A stretch of 64,000 bases of DNA from Gari tellinella (Eukaryota; Mollusca; Bivalvia; Cardiida; Psammobiidae). Shown here piece after piece: positions 11,411 through 21,468 of this stretch. The notes beneath the pieces were generated by a model. It saw nothing but the letters and a program-made list of their open reading frames with translations, had not been told where the DNA came from and did no database searches. A program made the translations under genes and the position numbers. Each line of letters begins with the position of its first letter. The stretch's first letter is position 1. The DNA is taken from contig OV277866.1 of NCBI GenBank assembly GCA_922989275.2, positions 34,861,246 to 34,925,245 on the forward strand. The letters are read 5' to 3'.

Positions 11411-11861
11411 ATTTATTATATGCCTTCGAATGATATCGAGCGTTTCCGCCTGTATCTGCAGAGTAAAATACAAGAGTCTGTATCAGCCACCTTGTATCAG
11501 CCACTTTGTATTTTACGCTGACGTCGCTTTCGATTTAACGTGACGTCATTTATGTACATGTACGAGTGCCGCGTTATTCTTTGTGGCATACACAATTCTT
11601 GTTGTGCTTTAACTAATTAATACATTTTGGATGTAAAATGATTTAAACAACTATTTAGTTGTTTCTGGTTTGTATTCAATGCATATGATAAACACATTAC
11701 CAGTTGGCAGTGCGCAACAGAGTGTTGCATTTAGCTCTCGACGTTTTTGGCGGAAACAACCGATCAGACTCGCGCCAAGGCGCTCGTCAGATCGGCTATT
11801 TCCGCCAAAAACGTCTCGAGCTAAATACATCACTCTGTATCGCACTGTCAACTGGTAATGT
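11411..11861 (-). mobile_element. Family G element with a 168-bp palindrome, copy 1
   Basis: A near-perfect palindrome at 11694-11861 is centred on GCGCCAAGGCGC, with arms GACGTTTTTGGCGGAAA / CCGATCAGACTCGC. To its left lie a small palindrome AAACAACTATTTAGTTGTTT and an inverted pair of GTAAAATACAA around CTGTATCAGCC. The whole unit recurs in the opposite orientation at 31565-32001. No coding sequence is seen. Confidence 0.8.
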
Positions 11862-12103
11862 GTATATATAAACTCAAACGCAATAAAAACGCACCACCCG
11901 AAAAATATAAGTTAATTATGGGCTTTTGAAATTTCGTTTTAATAAGACAATGGTGAAGCATTTCAACATGCATTGCCACAACAGAACCTGTGAATTGCAT
12001 GGTAAGTTATACAAAGTAATGTCTTAAACAAGACATGTAGAATTTCGAAATTCAAAAATTTCAGTTTCTGGTAAGCCTACCGACTGCATTAGCCGTAGCC
12101 TGG

Positions 12104-12352
12104 TACAGTGGAGAATGTGTTATTCTTTCCCAATAAACGCGTTTACGCTAAAACTATTATTTGCAGTGCAAACAGTTTGGAGCCAGATCAGACGCCGGGT
12201 AACCCGCGTCTGATCAGGCTCTAAACTATTTGCCACCAAGATAAACAAGAATTATCAGAATTTTCCAAAAGTTGTTCTTTTCTACGTTTGAGTGCTTTGC
12301 GTTTGCGTACGTTTGCGTTTAAACGGGAAACAATAACAGATTCTCCACTGTA
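12104..12352 (+). mobile_element. Family A MITE, full length (249 bp), in last kinase intron
   Basis: TA-flanked with inverted ends CAGTGGAGAATGTGTTATTC / AATAACAGATTCTCCACTG. Inside are AAACGCGTTTACGC and the hairpin CAAACAGTTTGGAGCCAGAT / CAGACGCCGGGTAAC, whose right arm has a 2-base loss. TA duplication and CAGT ends point to a Tc1/mariner-type transposase acting in trans. Confidence 0.9.
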
Positions 12353-12658
12353 CCGCTGCACGTACGGCGGACCGCATGTTGTATTAGGTATTGTAGAATG
12401 CCATTCCACTCCTATACTAGTGCGTCAACCAGATCACGACGGCTCTGATGGTGCGTTTTCATTGCGTTTGAGTATAATAGTTAATTTAAATATTGGGTGT
12501 TAGAGCCGGTCAATTTCTTGACCTAAAAAACGGCGGTTGATTTTAAGACAACTCTGCACTGCAAGCTATTTATGTTTAATTTATAAAGGTTTCAAATGGG
12601 ATTTATTTGCTGAAAAATTACATGTAGTAGAATTAAGTTTAATTTTATTGCTTTTCAG

Positions 12659-13166
12659 TTCCCAGGCGGAATGCCAAAGTCAGGAAACTGCCAATAACGC
12701 TAAGAACACTGAAATCAATCAGGCTGATACTATTGCATATCTAGAGACGGAGAAACTTATTGTAGATATTCATGATGAACCTAAACTTCATGAACAGTGC
12801 CTTGCAAACGGTGGAACAGATCTACCGAAGTCAAAACTTGAACCAGGAGACTCAGACAAAAACTCTATAGATCCTGGAATGTACTGTCTATTTAAACAAC
12901 ACCTTGGAAAAAAATGGTCGAAATCGGATCGACAGTTGGATAAGCGTGGGTCGTCGCAGTCCAATCGTTCGTTGCAAACTGCTACGGTGCTAGAAAATAA
13001 ACACTCGTTTAAGCAAAATATTAAATCCATATTTGACAAGGTTGGTATTACGCAGTTTGTTAGCACACCAAAAACAAGAAGACGCTCAGTGAGTTTGACA
13101 GATAGTAAACGCTCTCCTGTGTTGGACAGTGAAAGAGAACTTCGCTCATCCGTGACGGTGTTGTGA
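12659..13166 (+). CDS. Receptor tyrosine kinase, last exon: C-terminal tail and stop
   Basis: The acceptor TTGCTTTTCAG joins in phase to the two bases left by exon c. The frame runs 168 codons to a TGA at 13164-13166. The tail is hydrophilic and rich in serine, lysine and aspartate. It has only three tyrosines, in IAYLE, GMYCLF and none near a clear SH2-docking consensus other than these, and ends SSVTVL. SVTVL resembles a class I PDZ-binding C-terminus (S/T-x-hydrophobic); that function is an inference. The tail is not recognisably homologous to a named receptor. No polyadenylation signal was identified with confidence. Confidence 0.8.
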
Positions 13167-13171
13167 TATTG

Positions 13172-13418
13172 TATCTAGACTACGTTATTCTTTTCCGTTT
13201 AAACGCAAACGAAACGCAAACGAATGCAATAAAAAGGCGATTTTGACAATTTGTTGACAATTCTCGTCGTTTATTTCTAATCTGAGTGACAACAGTTTAG
13301 AACCTGATCAGACGCCGAGTAAACCGGCGTCTGATCTGGCTCCAAACAGTTTGCAATGCAAATAATATATTTAGCCTAAATGCGTTTTGGGGGGAAAGAA
13401 TTACGGTTTTCTACTGTA
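13172..13418 (-). mobile_element. Family A MITE, slightly eroded
   Basis: TACGTTATTCTTTTCCGTTT, AAACGCAAACGAAACGC, hairpin CAGTTTAGAACCTGATCAG / ACGCCGAGTAAAC and a right end TACGGTTTTCTACTGTA. It starts within ten bases of the kinase stop codon, so part of it may form the 3' UTR. Confidence 0.75.
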
Positions 13419-13453
13419 AGTTCATTAAAACCCTTTCAATGCCACTTTATAGA

Positions 13454-13699
13454 AAAGAGGACGCTATTATTTCCCGTTTAAATGCAACCGAAATCGCAAC
13501 AAATTCAATATTATAACAACGTAGAAAATATTATTTATTTTAATGTCACGATACGATTTAGTTGTAAGCAGTTGGAGCCGGATCAGATGCCGGGTAACCC
13601 GGCGCCTGATCAGGTTTCAAACTGTTTGCACATATAGGAAATAGTTATTTTAGTACAAACACTTTTATAAAGAAAACATAACGTCTTCCCAACTGTGAC
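13454..13699 (-). mobile_element. Family A MITE, eroded
   Basis: GCTATTATTTCCCGTTTAAA on the left, the hairpin GGAGCCGGATCAGATGCCGG / GTAACCCGGCGCCTGATCAG, and ATAACGTCTTCCCAACTG on the right. Confidence 0.7.
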
Positions 13700-13776
13700 G
13701 TACATGTACAAATGTAATGACCCGTCTAACACAGTCACTGCTACAGCATCGTCTGCTTAAAATGTTGGTATGTTTT

Positions 13777-14057
13777 AATTTGATTTGATTTGTTTTGATT
13801 TTACGTCGCTTTCAACAGTATTTCAGTCATATCGCGACGTCCAGCTAATTATAGGTGGAGGAAGACCCCAGAAGTCCTTTATGCACTGTTTCAGGCACAA
13901 ATCGACAACTGGGTAGAACCACCGACCTTCCGCAAGCCAGCTGGAAGGCTTCCCCACATGAAAAATCCGAAAGACCCTACTGGGATTCGAACCCACAGCG
14001 GTGAGGAGCTTAGTGATGTAAGTCACAGTGACTATACCACTAGGCCACGGAGGCCCC
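13777..14057 (-). mobile_element. tRNA-derived SINE, minus strand
   Basis: Read on the minus strand it starts GGGGCCTCCGTGGCCTAGTG (A box TGGCCTAGTGG), has a B box GGTTCGAATCCCAG, a body with TGTGGGGAAGCCTTCC, and ends ACGTAAAATCAAAACAAATC with AAATC repeats. The flanking direct repeat TGGTATGTTTT (13766-13776 and 14058-14068) is the target duplication. RNA polymerase III transcription and LINE-driven copying are expected for this class. A second copy is at 16892-17174. Confidence 0.9.
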
Positions 14058-14204
14058 TGGTATGTTTTGTTATATAACAGTATTACTGGGGGCCAACTAT
14101 GGATTCTGCTACGACAACGTATAAGGGTATTACAATAGATTTGTATTCCCACGACGTCAGTGTATATACCTGTACTGGAAAATGGTTTGCTACGAAAACA
14201 GTGT

Positions 14205-14493
14205 TACAGTGGTAAATACGCTATTCCTACCAACTTTACGCGTTTATTATCCGTTTCGATAAACGCGTTTGCTAGCCGTTTTTACGCATTTCTTTACGCG
14301 CTTAAAAGAGCCCGGATGAAAGGGTCATCACTTAGCCGACGGACCCCTTAGCCGAGACTGCATTGGTATAATCGTTTACTAACGCGTAAAATGGGTTAAA
14401 ATCGTTAAGCGGTAACCGTTCGTTAACCGTTCACTATGCGTTTCTTACGCATAGATTAATGCGTAAATAGGTAGGAATAGTATTTTCCACTGG
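14205..14493 (+). mobile_element. Family F element, short copy
   Basis: Left end TACAGTGGTAAATACGCTAT followed by TCCTACCAACTTTACGCG; right end GCGTAAATAGGTAGGAATAG then TATTTTCCACTG. The interior is rich in ACGCGTTT and TTAACCGTTCG motifs. A further inverted repeat of about 30 bp (TTTGTATTCCCACGA near 14140-14157, TCGTAGGAATACAAA near 14500-14515) brackets it, so it may sit inside another small element. Confidence 0.75.
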
Positions 14494-14765
14494 TTACCTT
14501 CGTAGGAATACAAATATATCATAACACCTATACAACACGTTGGACCCTGTTCAATCCTGATTAACGGCGCCTTTCGCGGGGCTAATATGGGTCCACATTT
14601 TTTGCAAGTGATTGTGTAGTCGAGTTTGTCATTGAAGGGTTATTGCCGCAAAGTATGGCAGACGATGTTCCTTCGAGTTTGAACGAAACTAAACAGTAAT
14701 GCAATCCATTAAACTGTTGAAATTAACAGGCTTTGCAAATATTAGCGATAAATCATAATCTGAAT

Positions 14766-14830
14766 GGAAAACAGTTTGCATCTGAATCAGATGCCGGATA
14801 ACTCGGCGTTAAATAAGGCTCAAAAGTGTG
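14766..14830. mobile_element. Family A hairpin remnant
   Basis: AAACAGTTTGCATCTGAATC / AGATGCCGGATAAC with a decayed second arm. Confidence 0.5.
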
Positions 14831-14910
14831 TTCAATTGATTGTTGCAATGAGCTAAAATACTTATGCACAAATACCTTCGTTGAGACATACATTGTAACA
14901 TAGTGTTAGC

Positions 14911-15160
14911 ATTGGAGAGGATGTTAATCTTTCTCAATAAACGTTTGTTATGTTAAAACAATTGTTTCTGTTTCAAAATAGTTTGGAGCCAGATCTGACG
15001 CCGGGTAACCCGACATCAGATCAAACTTCAAACTGTTTCTAACTATGATAAGAATAAATTGTCAACATGTTCATTATTTTCACCATTTTATTGTACATCA
15101 ATAAATTTTGCGTTTTGTTTCGTTCCAAATGGGAAATAAGAACGCCTATCTTTTACACGC
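14911..15160 (+). mobile_element. Family A MITE, eroded
   Basis: CATTGGAGAGGATGTTAATC on the left, hairpin AGTTTGGAGCCAGATCTGAC / GCCGGGTAACCCG, and GTTTTGTTTCGTTCCAAATG with GGAAATAAGAACG on the right. Confidence 0.7.
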
Positions 15161-15274
15161 TTCATCACGCTGAGTGATCTGCGCTGCCTGCCTTACTATT
15201 TCATTTTTTTTTTATTTCTTGCTATTTATACCCCACAGAGGAAGACCTTTCCAGTAAAGTGACAGATTAAAACA

Positions 15275-15480
15275 TCCCCCATAGCCTTTTCTGGTTTTAA
15301 GGACAAGTCAGGGGCGGCCGGGGCAAATTCAGGCAGAGTTCATGTAAGACACAGTCTGCTTTTCTTACAGCCTGCTTTAAGCTACCATGTGCTACGGAAA
15401 CTATTTCGTATGATGCGTATTCATTACTGTATAAAGTTAAATATTTTCTTCAGTTGAGGAATACACAAGGGTATAAAAGG
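15275..15480. mobile_element. Family C MITE, degenerate
   Basis: CCCATAGCCTTTTCTGG on the left and TTACAGCCTGCTTTAAGC, TACCATGTGCTACGG and AAATATTTTCTTCAG on the right follow family C order. The hairpin is interrupted by unrelated G+C-rich sequence (GTCAGGGGCGGCCGGGG). Confidence 0.55.
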
Positions 15481-15852
15481 TATCTTTATGGTGTAATCGT
15501 TTACAAATAGTATTGTAGAAAGACACAAGGATTCAGGAGTTTGCTGTCATCTAATGTGCTTTTATTGTAGATATTCATTCCGTATCTGTTGTTCTCTAAG
15601 GTAGATGGTTAGCTAAAAGTTCCTAAAGGAACTACTGCACGCTGTTGTCGCCCACCTCTTGGGCTGTAATAAAACGTTTATACAGCTCTAAATCATGATA
15701 TAAAACTTTATTATATACCTACCAATGTTCTGCCCGAAATATTTCTGTATTTTATCAAACAAATACACCTTGACGGATTGAAAATTCCGTATTACCCATG
15801 TACCTTGTGTAATGGGAAAAGAACGTTTACTGTGTAGTCGGAAGTTCGGAAC
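15481..15852. other. No gene seen
   Basis: Unremarkable AT-rich sequence between repeats. Confidence 0.5.
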
Positions 15853-16058
15853 TACAGTAAAACCTCTCTATTACGACCACTAAATTATGTTAAGTATTAG
15901 GGTGTTTACGGTAGGTGACCGCTTAAAGCAAGGTGACAGTGAAACAGAAAGCTTCTTTAGGAGCTTTCTGTTTCACTGTCACCTTGCTTTAAGCTGTCAC
16001 CTCTCTATTATTTAATCAATTAGCATTCGTTTTAGTGGTCGTAATAGCGAGTATTTAC
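15853..16058 (+). mobile_element. Family D MITE, full length
   Basis: Left end TACAGTAAAACCTCTCTATT then ACGACCACTAAA; right end TTTTAGTGGTCGTAATAGCG then AGTATTTACT. The central hairpin AAAGCAAGGTGACAGTGAAA / CAGAAAGCTTC ... GAGCTTTCTG is almost perfect. The ends resemble pogo-like elements. The hairpin is related to that of TTAA-type family C. Confidence 0.85.
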
Positions 16059-16178
16059 TTTCACGCGCCATTCCTCGAAGTGTGACGTATGGGAAATCCC
16101 GTTTATTTATAGTAACGCTCGAAACATTTCTATCGCTTTTCATTTTATTTTTATTATAAGAGGTATATAATAAAAGGA

Positions 16179-16330
16179 ACATTACTATACTTTGCATATC
16201 TTATGTACCGGATCACTCTCGTTGTGTGTGTAAAGGCTATATCCAACTCGACCTCCGGTCTCGTTGGATATAGCCTTTACACACACAACTCGAGTGATCC
16301 GGTGCATAAGATATGCAAAGTATAGTAATA
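16179..16330. repeat. 152-bp near-perfect palindrome
   Basis: The arm ACTATACTTTGCATATCTTA .. CCGGATCACTC .. TGTGTGTAAAGGCTATATCC returns in reverse complement with only a few differences. The centre is near 16253 (CTCGACCTCCGGTCTCG). It has no similarity to the other hairpin cores here. It would form a long cruciform or RNA hairpin. Confidence 0.9.
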
Positions 16331-16407
16331 TTCCGTATGTATAAATATAACAATATAATTCTATGAGGAATACGTAGGTGCGGCTCAGAGCTTAAGTGGA
16401 GGAAACT

Positions 16408-16657
16408 TTAACCTTTTACCCAATAGAAGCGTCTTTTAGCACATTTAATTAATTCCTACACTGAAGAAAATAGTTCCCATTTTTACAGTCATGAATATGT
16501 ATTATCATAAATATTTTATGTTTCAGTAGACAGTAGCTTAAAGCAGGCTGAAAGTAAAGCAGAATGCGCCTTAAGGCGCATTCAGCTTTAATTTCAACCT
16601 GCTTTAAGTGATCAGCTATATTCAGTACTAGAAATGGCATATAAGGTAAAGGGTTAA
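16408..16657 (+). mobile_element. Family C MITE, full length (250 bp)
   Basis: Borders TTAACCTTTTACCCAATAGA and GGTAAAGGGTTAA, with TTAA on both sides. The hairpin is GCTTAAAGCAGGCTGAAAGT / AAAGCAGAATGCGCC-TTAA-GGCGCATTC. The flank TTCAGTACTAGAAA is shared by other copies. TTAA targeting suggests piggyBac-type mobilisation. Confidence 0.9.
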
Positions 16658-16891
16658 GCAATAACGTGTCTGACAGTTTCATCTTGGTTATCTAATTAAA
16701 ATGGTTGTTTGATATCTTATTTGAGATACACAGGTCGTGAAGTTTCACAGAAAACACGTTTTCTTCTCAAAATCAACTTCATGTTGCCAAAATATATTTA
16801 CCATATTTTGTGTACATTGGTAAAGCGTGTACCAATTGAAAATGTTGTAAGCGTTGGTGTGTTATCTTTTGGATGTCTCAATAAAGATCGA

Positions 16892-17174
16892 GGGGCCTCC
16901 GTGGCCTAGTGGTATAGTCACTGTGACTTACATCACTAAGCTCCTCACCGCTGTGAGTTCGAATCCCAGTAGGGTCGTTCGGATTTTTCATGTGGGGAAG
17001 CCTTCCAGTTGGCTTGCGGAAGGTCGGTGGTTCTACCCAGTTGCCGATTTGTGCCTGAAACAGTGCATAAAAGACTTCTGGGGTCTTCCTCCACCTGTAA
17101 TAGCTGGACGTCACGATATGACTGAAATACTGTTGAAAGCGACGTAAAATCAAAACAAATCAAATCAAATCAAA
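16892..17174 (+). mobile_element. tRNA-derived SINE with perfect 14-bp target duplication
   Basis: The head GGGGCCTCCGTGGCCTAGTG carries the A box, and GAGTTCGAATCCCAG the B box. The body contains GGCTTGCGGAAGGTCGGTGG and the tail GAAAGCGACGTAAAATC with AAATC repeats. TCAATAAAGATCGA flanks it exactly (16878-16891 and 17175-17188). The tail GTTGAAAGCGACGT recalls bivalve V-SINE-like tails; that assignment is from memory. Confidence 0.93.
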
Positions 17175-17254
17175 TCAATAAAGATCGATAACAACTTTGG
17201 GCTTTCAACACCGCAAACGTTATTTTCAAATTTCTTACTAATGGGACTTTGCTT

Positions 17255-17512
17255 AAGATTTTGTCCAATAGATACGCCTTTTAACACCTTTTATCTTTTC
17301 CTTCACTGAAGAAAATAGTTTTAAGTTATCAGATTAAAAATATGTATCACAATAAATAGTTTCAATAGACTAGCAGATGGTAACTTAAAACAGGCTGAAA
17401 ACAAAGCATAATGAGCCTTAAGGTGCATTCTGCTTTACGTGTACATCCAATTCGCTTTAAGTGACCACCTGTCTTCGAATTCAAGAACAGGCTTTGGGAT
17501 AAAAAGTTAAGC
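17255..17512 (+). mobile_element. Family C MITE, eroded
   Basis: GTCCAATAGATACGCC, then TTCACTGAAGAAAATAG, the hairpin AACAGGCTGAAAACAAAGC / ATAATGAGCCTTAAGGTGC, and a weak right end AAAAAGTTAA. Confidence 0.75.
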
Positions 17513-17574
17513 CATTACCATGTGTAGCCCGATGTGCAGCTGCCGCCTATATATAAGCATTAAAGTGCTCTATG

Positions 17575-17814
17575 TACAGTGGAAAATCTGTTATTCTTTT
17601 CCAATAAACGCGTTTACGCTAAAATTATTATTTGCAGTACAAACAGTTTGGAGCCAGATCAGACGCCGGGTACGATCAGGCTCCAAACTGTTTGCCGCCA
17701 AGATAAACAAGAATTATCAGAATTGTCCAAAAGTTGTTCTTTTCTACGTTTTAGTGCTTTGCGTTTGCGTACGTTTGCGTTTAAACGGGAAAGAATAACA
17801 GATTCTCAACTGTA
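17575..17814 (+). mobile_element. Family A MITE with a shortened hairpin
   Basis: TACAGTGGAAAATCTGTTAT at the left and AACAGATTCTCAACTGTA at the right. The second hairpin arm has lost about ten bases (GCCGGGTACGATCAGG), so the stem is truncated near the apex. Confidence 0.85.
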
Positions 17815-17816
17815 AC

Positions 17817-18270
17817 TACAGAGGAGAAGACGTTATTTTCCCCAATCCACACGTTTACGCTAAAACTATTATTTCCATTGCAAATAGTTTGGAGCCAGAT
17901 CAGACGCCGGGCAACCGGACGTTTGACCAGGCTTCAAACTGTTTGCCAGTCAGATTATAATGAGCGTTCAGACTTGTCAAAAAGTTGCCATTTTCCAAAA
18001 TTAACAGTGCGTTTGAATTTAACCCATTTATACCCAATTGATCTTCAATGTTTATATATTGTTCTAATCTTTATCAAAGGGATGCCTGGTCAAAAAGTTC
18101 ATTTTCATTTTTTTCATATTGAAATTCCTATCAACAAACAGTGTAGTGTCTGATCAGACGCCGCATGATGCGGCGTCTGCTCAGAGTCTACACTGTTTGC
18201 CTATGTCCCATAAATGGGATCGTGGGCACAAATGGGTTAAGAGGGAAAGCATGACATCTTCTCCACTGTA
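17817..18270 (+). mobile_element. Family A MITE split by a family J insertion
   Basis: The left part runs from TACAGAGGAGAAGACGTTAT through the hairpin to GCGTTTGAATTTAA. The right part resumes at 18241 with GAGGGAAAGCATGACATCTT and CTCCACTGTA. The family A consensus has GTTTAAACGGGAAAG here, so the interrupting element landed on its TTAA. Confidence 0.85.
18019..18240 (+). mobile_element. Family J MITE inserted at TTAA inside a family A copy
   Basis: Ends TTAACCCATTTATACCCA and GGGCACAAATGGGTTAA with TTAA duplicated. The hairpin AAACAGTGTAGTGTCTGATC / AGACGCCGCATGATGCGGCG / TCTGCTCAGAGTCTACACTG resembles that of A and B. A second copy, in reverse orientation, is at 20852-21081. Confidence 0.85.
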
Positions 18271-18451
18271 CGAGTAATGTCTTCTCTAATGTATATGAAT
18301 TGTTATTGTTTTATTCGGATTTGTTATATATATTATATATTGTTGATGTTTTATTTGTACTGGTTAGGTAATGATAACTTCACTTTAAAATTCTGAAGGA
18401 ATGGTGACTGTATTATCTAACCAAAATAGGTCACAGAAGCTATTCTCCTTG

Positions 18452-18882
18452 TACACTGGAGATCGCGTTATACTTTCCCAACTAACGCGTCTACGCTAAA
18501 ACTATTATTACAGTGGATAAAACGTTATTATTTCCCAATAAACGCGTTAACGCATAAACTATTATTTCTTTTGTAAACAGTTTGGAGCCAGATCAGACGT
18601 CGGGGTACCCGGCGTCTGACCAGGCTCCAAACTGCTTGCCACTTAGATAAACATGAATTATCAGAATTGTCTATAAGTTGTTTTTTCTACGTTTTAGTGT
18701 TTTTATTGTGTTTTGCGTTTCGTTGCATTTAAACGGCAAAGAATAACGTATTCTCCACTGTAGTTTGTCCAAGTTGCAAACAGGTTAGAGCAAGCTCAGA
18801 GGCCGGGTAACCCGGTGTCTGATTAGGCTCCAATCATTTCGCTTTCTTTTAAACGGGAACGAATAACGTCTTATCCACTGTA
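18452..18882 (+). mobile_element. Family A MITE (outer) split by another family A copy
   Basis: It starts TACACTGGAGATCGCGTTAT and breaks after AAACTATTAT. It resumes after 18762 with TTGCAAACAGGTTAGAGCAA, a hairpin GGCCGGGTAACCCGG, and ends ATAACGTCTTATCCACTGTA. Confidence 0.8.
18509..18762 (+). mobile_element. Family A MITE (inner), full length
   Basis: TACAGTGGATAAAACGTTAT to AATAACGTATTCTCCACTGT, with hairpin AAACAGTTTGGAGCCAGATC / AGACGTCGGGGTACCC. The TA on each side is the duplicated target inside the outer copy. Confidence 0.88.
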
Positions 18883-19064
18883 CATCGTATTCACCGAAAG
18901 CGCGTGGACAAATCTTTAGTAGATCTAATATATTATTTATAATATCAACGTCTAAAATATAATTGTTTTTATACTGGAATTCTCCCCACCAATACATAGA
19001 GTTTGATCTGAAAATATTTCATCATTTAAACATATTTTGAAGTGTTTGCAAAGACTTTGAAAAG

Positions 19065-19546
19065 ATACAGTGGAGAGAATAAGTTATTATTTCCCGTAAA
19101 CGCTTTTACGCTAAACAAAGTACAGGCGAAACACAATACTTCGAACTCGCTTAAATCAGAGAGATTAAATTAATATATAAAAGCTCCTGCTTAAATCGAT
19201 CATACCAGTAGTTCGTAAGTTGAATGTTGATATGTCCATCTCGCTGAAGTCGAACATACCCGTATTTTTAAGTTAAAACGTTGCTAAGCCACGTTTTAAC
19301 TTTAAAATATGGGCATGTTTGAAGTAACGTGAGTTCGTAGAATCGAGTTTGAACTGTATTTCCACTGCAAATCGTTTGGAGACAGGTAAGACACCGAGTA
19401 ATCCGCCGTCTGATCAGCTCCTGCCTGTTTGTCAATCAGATTAAACAACAAGTGAGAAATGTCAAAAAATGTATTTGCTGCATTTTATTGCATTACGTTT
19501 GCGTTTCGTACGCTTGACAACAGAAAAGAATAACGTCTTCTCCACT
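19065..19546 (+). mobile_element. Family A MITE split by a family K insertion
   Basis: Left part TACAGTGGAGAGAATAAGTT to GCTAAACAAAG. The right part, from 19359, has GCAAATCGTTTGGAGACAGG and a weak hairpin, ending GAATAACGTCTTCTCCACT. Confidence 0.75.
19121..19358 (+). mobile_element. Family K MITE inside a family A copy
   Basis: TA-flanked. Left end CAGGCGAAACACAATACTTC then GAACTCGCTT; right end GAGTTCGTAGAATCGAGTTT then GAACTG. An internal hairpin AACATACCCGTATTTTTAAG / TTAAAATATGGGCATGTT is present. The ends are of the pogo/Tigger style seen in many animals (inference). Confidence 0.75.
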
Positions 19547-19547
19547 A

Positions 19548-19797
19548 TTCAGTGGAGAAAACGTTATTATTTCCCATATAAACGCAAACGAAACGCAAAT
19601 GCAAAACACTTAAATGTAGCAAAAGCACATCTCTTGTCGATTCTGACTTATCATTTTTATCTGAGTGGCAAAGAGTTTGGAGCCTGATCAGACGCCGGGT
19701 GACCCGGCGTCTGATCAGGCTTCAAACTGTTTGCAGTGGAAAAATCGTTTTAGCTTAAACGCGTTTATTTGGAAAGAATAACGTTTTCTCCACTGTA
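19548..19797 (-). mobile_element. Family A MITE, full length
   Basis: CAGTGGAGAAAACGTTATTA to AATAACGTTTTCTCCACTGT with hairpin GGAGCCTGATCAGACGCCGG / GTGACCCGGCGTC. It directly abuts the previous family A copy. Confidence 0.88.
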
Positions 19798-19809
19798 CCG
19801 GTGGAAGTT

Positions 19810-20055
19810 ACGATTGATTACGCTTTATCCTCCCAATAAATTCGTTTATGATTAAACCTTTACGTTATTTGCAAACAGTTTGGGGGCCAGATCAGATGCC
19901 GGGTAACCCTGTGTCTGATCATGTCCAAACTGTTTGACACTTATATTTAAAACCGTTCTCAGAATTATTAAACCAATGCTATTTTCTACATTTTATTCCA
20001 GTGCGATTGTATTTCGTTTTCGCTTATAAAGGGGAGATTACCTCGTTTTCGCTGT
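19810..20055 (+). mobile_element. Family A MITE, eroded
   Basis: CCCAATAAATTCGTTTATG, hairpin AAACAGTTTGGGGGCCAGAT / CAGATGCCGGGTAAC, then ATTGTATTTCGTTTTCGC. Both TIRs are decayed. Confidence 0.65.
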
Positions 20056-20335
20056 ATGCTTGAAACCACACTATTTTAGAATGCAATAACTCAAATTTTA
20101 TCATTCCGCGGGTCAACTGGTTGTTAATATTAAAGCATTATTATTCATTTCATCCAAATTGTGTTGATATTTGTATTTACCCTGTGTTCTCAATACAACA
20201 GGGTTGTATGTGTATCTGGACTTGTTTGTTTGTTCGTCTCTCGTTTTTTATTCAATAAACGAAACACATAAACTGAAGAATAAAACAAAAGCTCTACAAA
20301 ATGATGCAAGTCTGTACTCCATAGATATTATATTA

Positions 20336-20591
20336 ATGCATTAAGTTTATTCCTCCACACACAAAATATTTCCAATTTATATAGTTTTGAATAAAGACCA
20401 TAATAAGTGTGTCCTATATCCTAGCAGATAGAAGTTTAAAGTATGCTCTTATTAATTTATTAATAAAAGCAGGCTTAAAGGAAAGCAGAATGCTCCTAAA
20501 AGAGCATTCTGCTTTACTATCAGCCTACTTTAAATCAGCGACAATTTGACTGACAACACTACTGACAACAAGCTATGGAGTAAATGGTTAA
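20336..20591 (+). mobile_element. Family C MITE, eroded
   Basis: Central hairpin AAAGCAGGCTTAAAGGAAAG / CAGAATGCTCCTAAAAGAGC / ATTCTGCTTTACTATCAGCC, right end AGTAAATGGTTAA. The left end is unclear. Confidence 0.7.
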
Positions 20592-20691
20592 GAGTATTTT
20601 CAATCTAAATGCTCAGTGAACAAAGTACTTTTTTCAAAAAAAAACAAAAAAAACATGAAAAACAAGCTCATGCTTTACACAATACGCCCTC

Positions 20692-20851
20692 CGCAAACAG
20701 TTTTTTGGCTAGAATAGTCTCCAAGCTGTTTGCTTTTCGGATTCAAAATAATTAATCACATTTTCAAAACTGTGACATTGGCTACATTTTATTGCATTTG
20801 TTGTGCCTTCCTATTCGTCAAGACGAGATTGAATAAAAAAGACTTCTCCAC
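20692..20851 (+). mobile_element. Family A MITE fragment
   Basis: CGCAAACAGTTTTTTGGCTA with a collapsed hairpin, then TACATTTTATTGCATTTG and GAATAAAAAAGACTTCTCC. It is cut by the family J copy that follows. Confidence 0.6.
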
Positions 20852-21081
20852 TTAACCAATTTGTGCCCACGATCTCAAATATGGAACATAGGCACACAAT
20901 GTAGACTATGATCAGACGACGCATTATGCGGCGTCTGATCAGAGTCTACACTGTTTGCTGATATGAATTTCAATATAAAACAAAATGAAAATGAAAAATT
21001 TTGACCAGGCATCCCTTTGATAAAAAATGGTCTAATCCAATATATAAACATGGAAGAATCCACTGGGCGTAAATGGGTTAA
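20852..21081 (-). mobile_element. Family J MITE, reverse orientation
   Basis: TTAACCAATTTGTGCCCACG to GGGCGTAAATGGGTTAA with hairpin ATGATCAGACGACGCATTAT / GCGGCGTCTGATCAGAG. The order is the reverse of the copy at 18019-18240. Confidence 0.82.
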
Positions 21082-21468
21082 TTGACTTAGGAAGTGACGT
21101 TAGCACAGTACAACCACGTCTGTACATGAATTAATTTCTTTTGTATTACAATAAGATACGGATGTTCAATTTTTACCTGCCTTATATCAGCGAACGTGAG
21201 ACAAATTCTTATGTCACAAGCGGGTCCAAGAAAAGAGCTTGAATTGAGTCTGATATTGTTCTCAAGCATTTGATTGGTCAGATTTGAGACGTTGCACAAA
21301 TCAGACCATTCATATGCTTCCGAGCGATCTGTCCTAATTTGGCCTATCAAAGGCGTAAGAACGATCTTAGAATGAACTCAAATGCTTTATAAACTTGAGA
21401 GTCAGACGCTAACTGTTTGAAACGTACGTACGTCCTTAGCTGCAAAATCGCAGAGATCGAAGAAGCTA
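21082..21468. other. No gene seen
   Basis: An open frame of 87 codons on the minus strand (21087-21350) has no recognisable domain and is probably chance. Confidence 0.4.

Noticed and set aside
11054..11521. Open frame of 155 codons
   Set aside because: It is made of trinucleotide repeats in a kinase intron and overlaps families E and G; no domain is present.
12537..12658. Upstream extension of the last kinase exon frame
   Set aside because: The frame is open, but a clear acceptor at 12657-12658 joins in phase with exon c, so the upstream part is intron.
13823..14152. 109-codon minus frame with GPPWPSGIVTVTYITKL, also present at 16854-17147
   Set aside because: Both are translations of the tRNA-derived SINE; the similarity comes from the SINE copies.
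16892..16965. tRNA gene (A and B boxes present)
   Set aside because: No acceptor stem or anticodon arm closes properly, and the sequence continues as a SINE with a target duplication.
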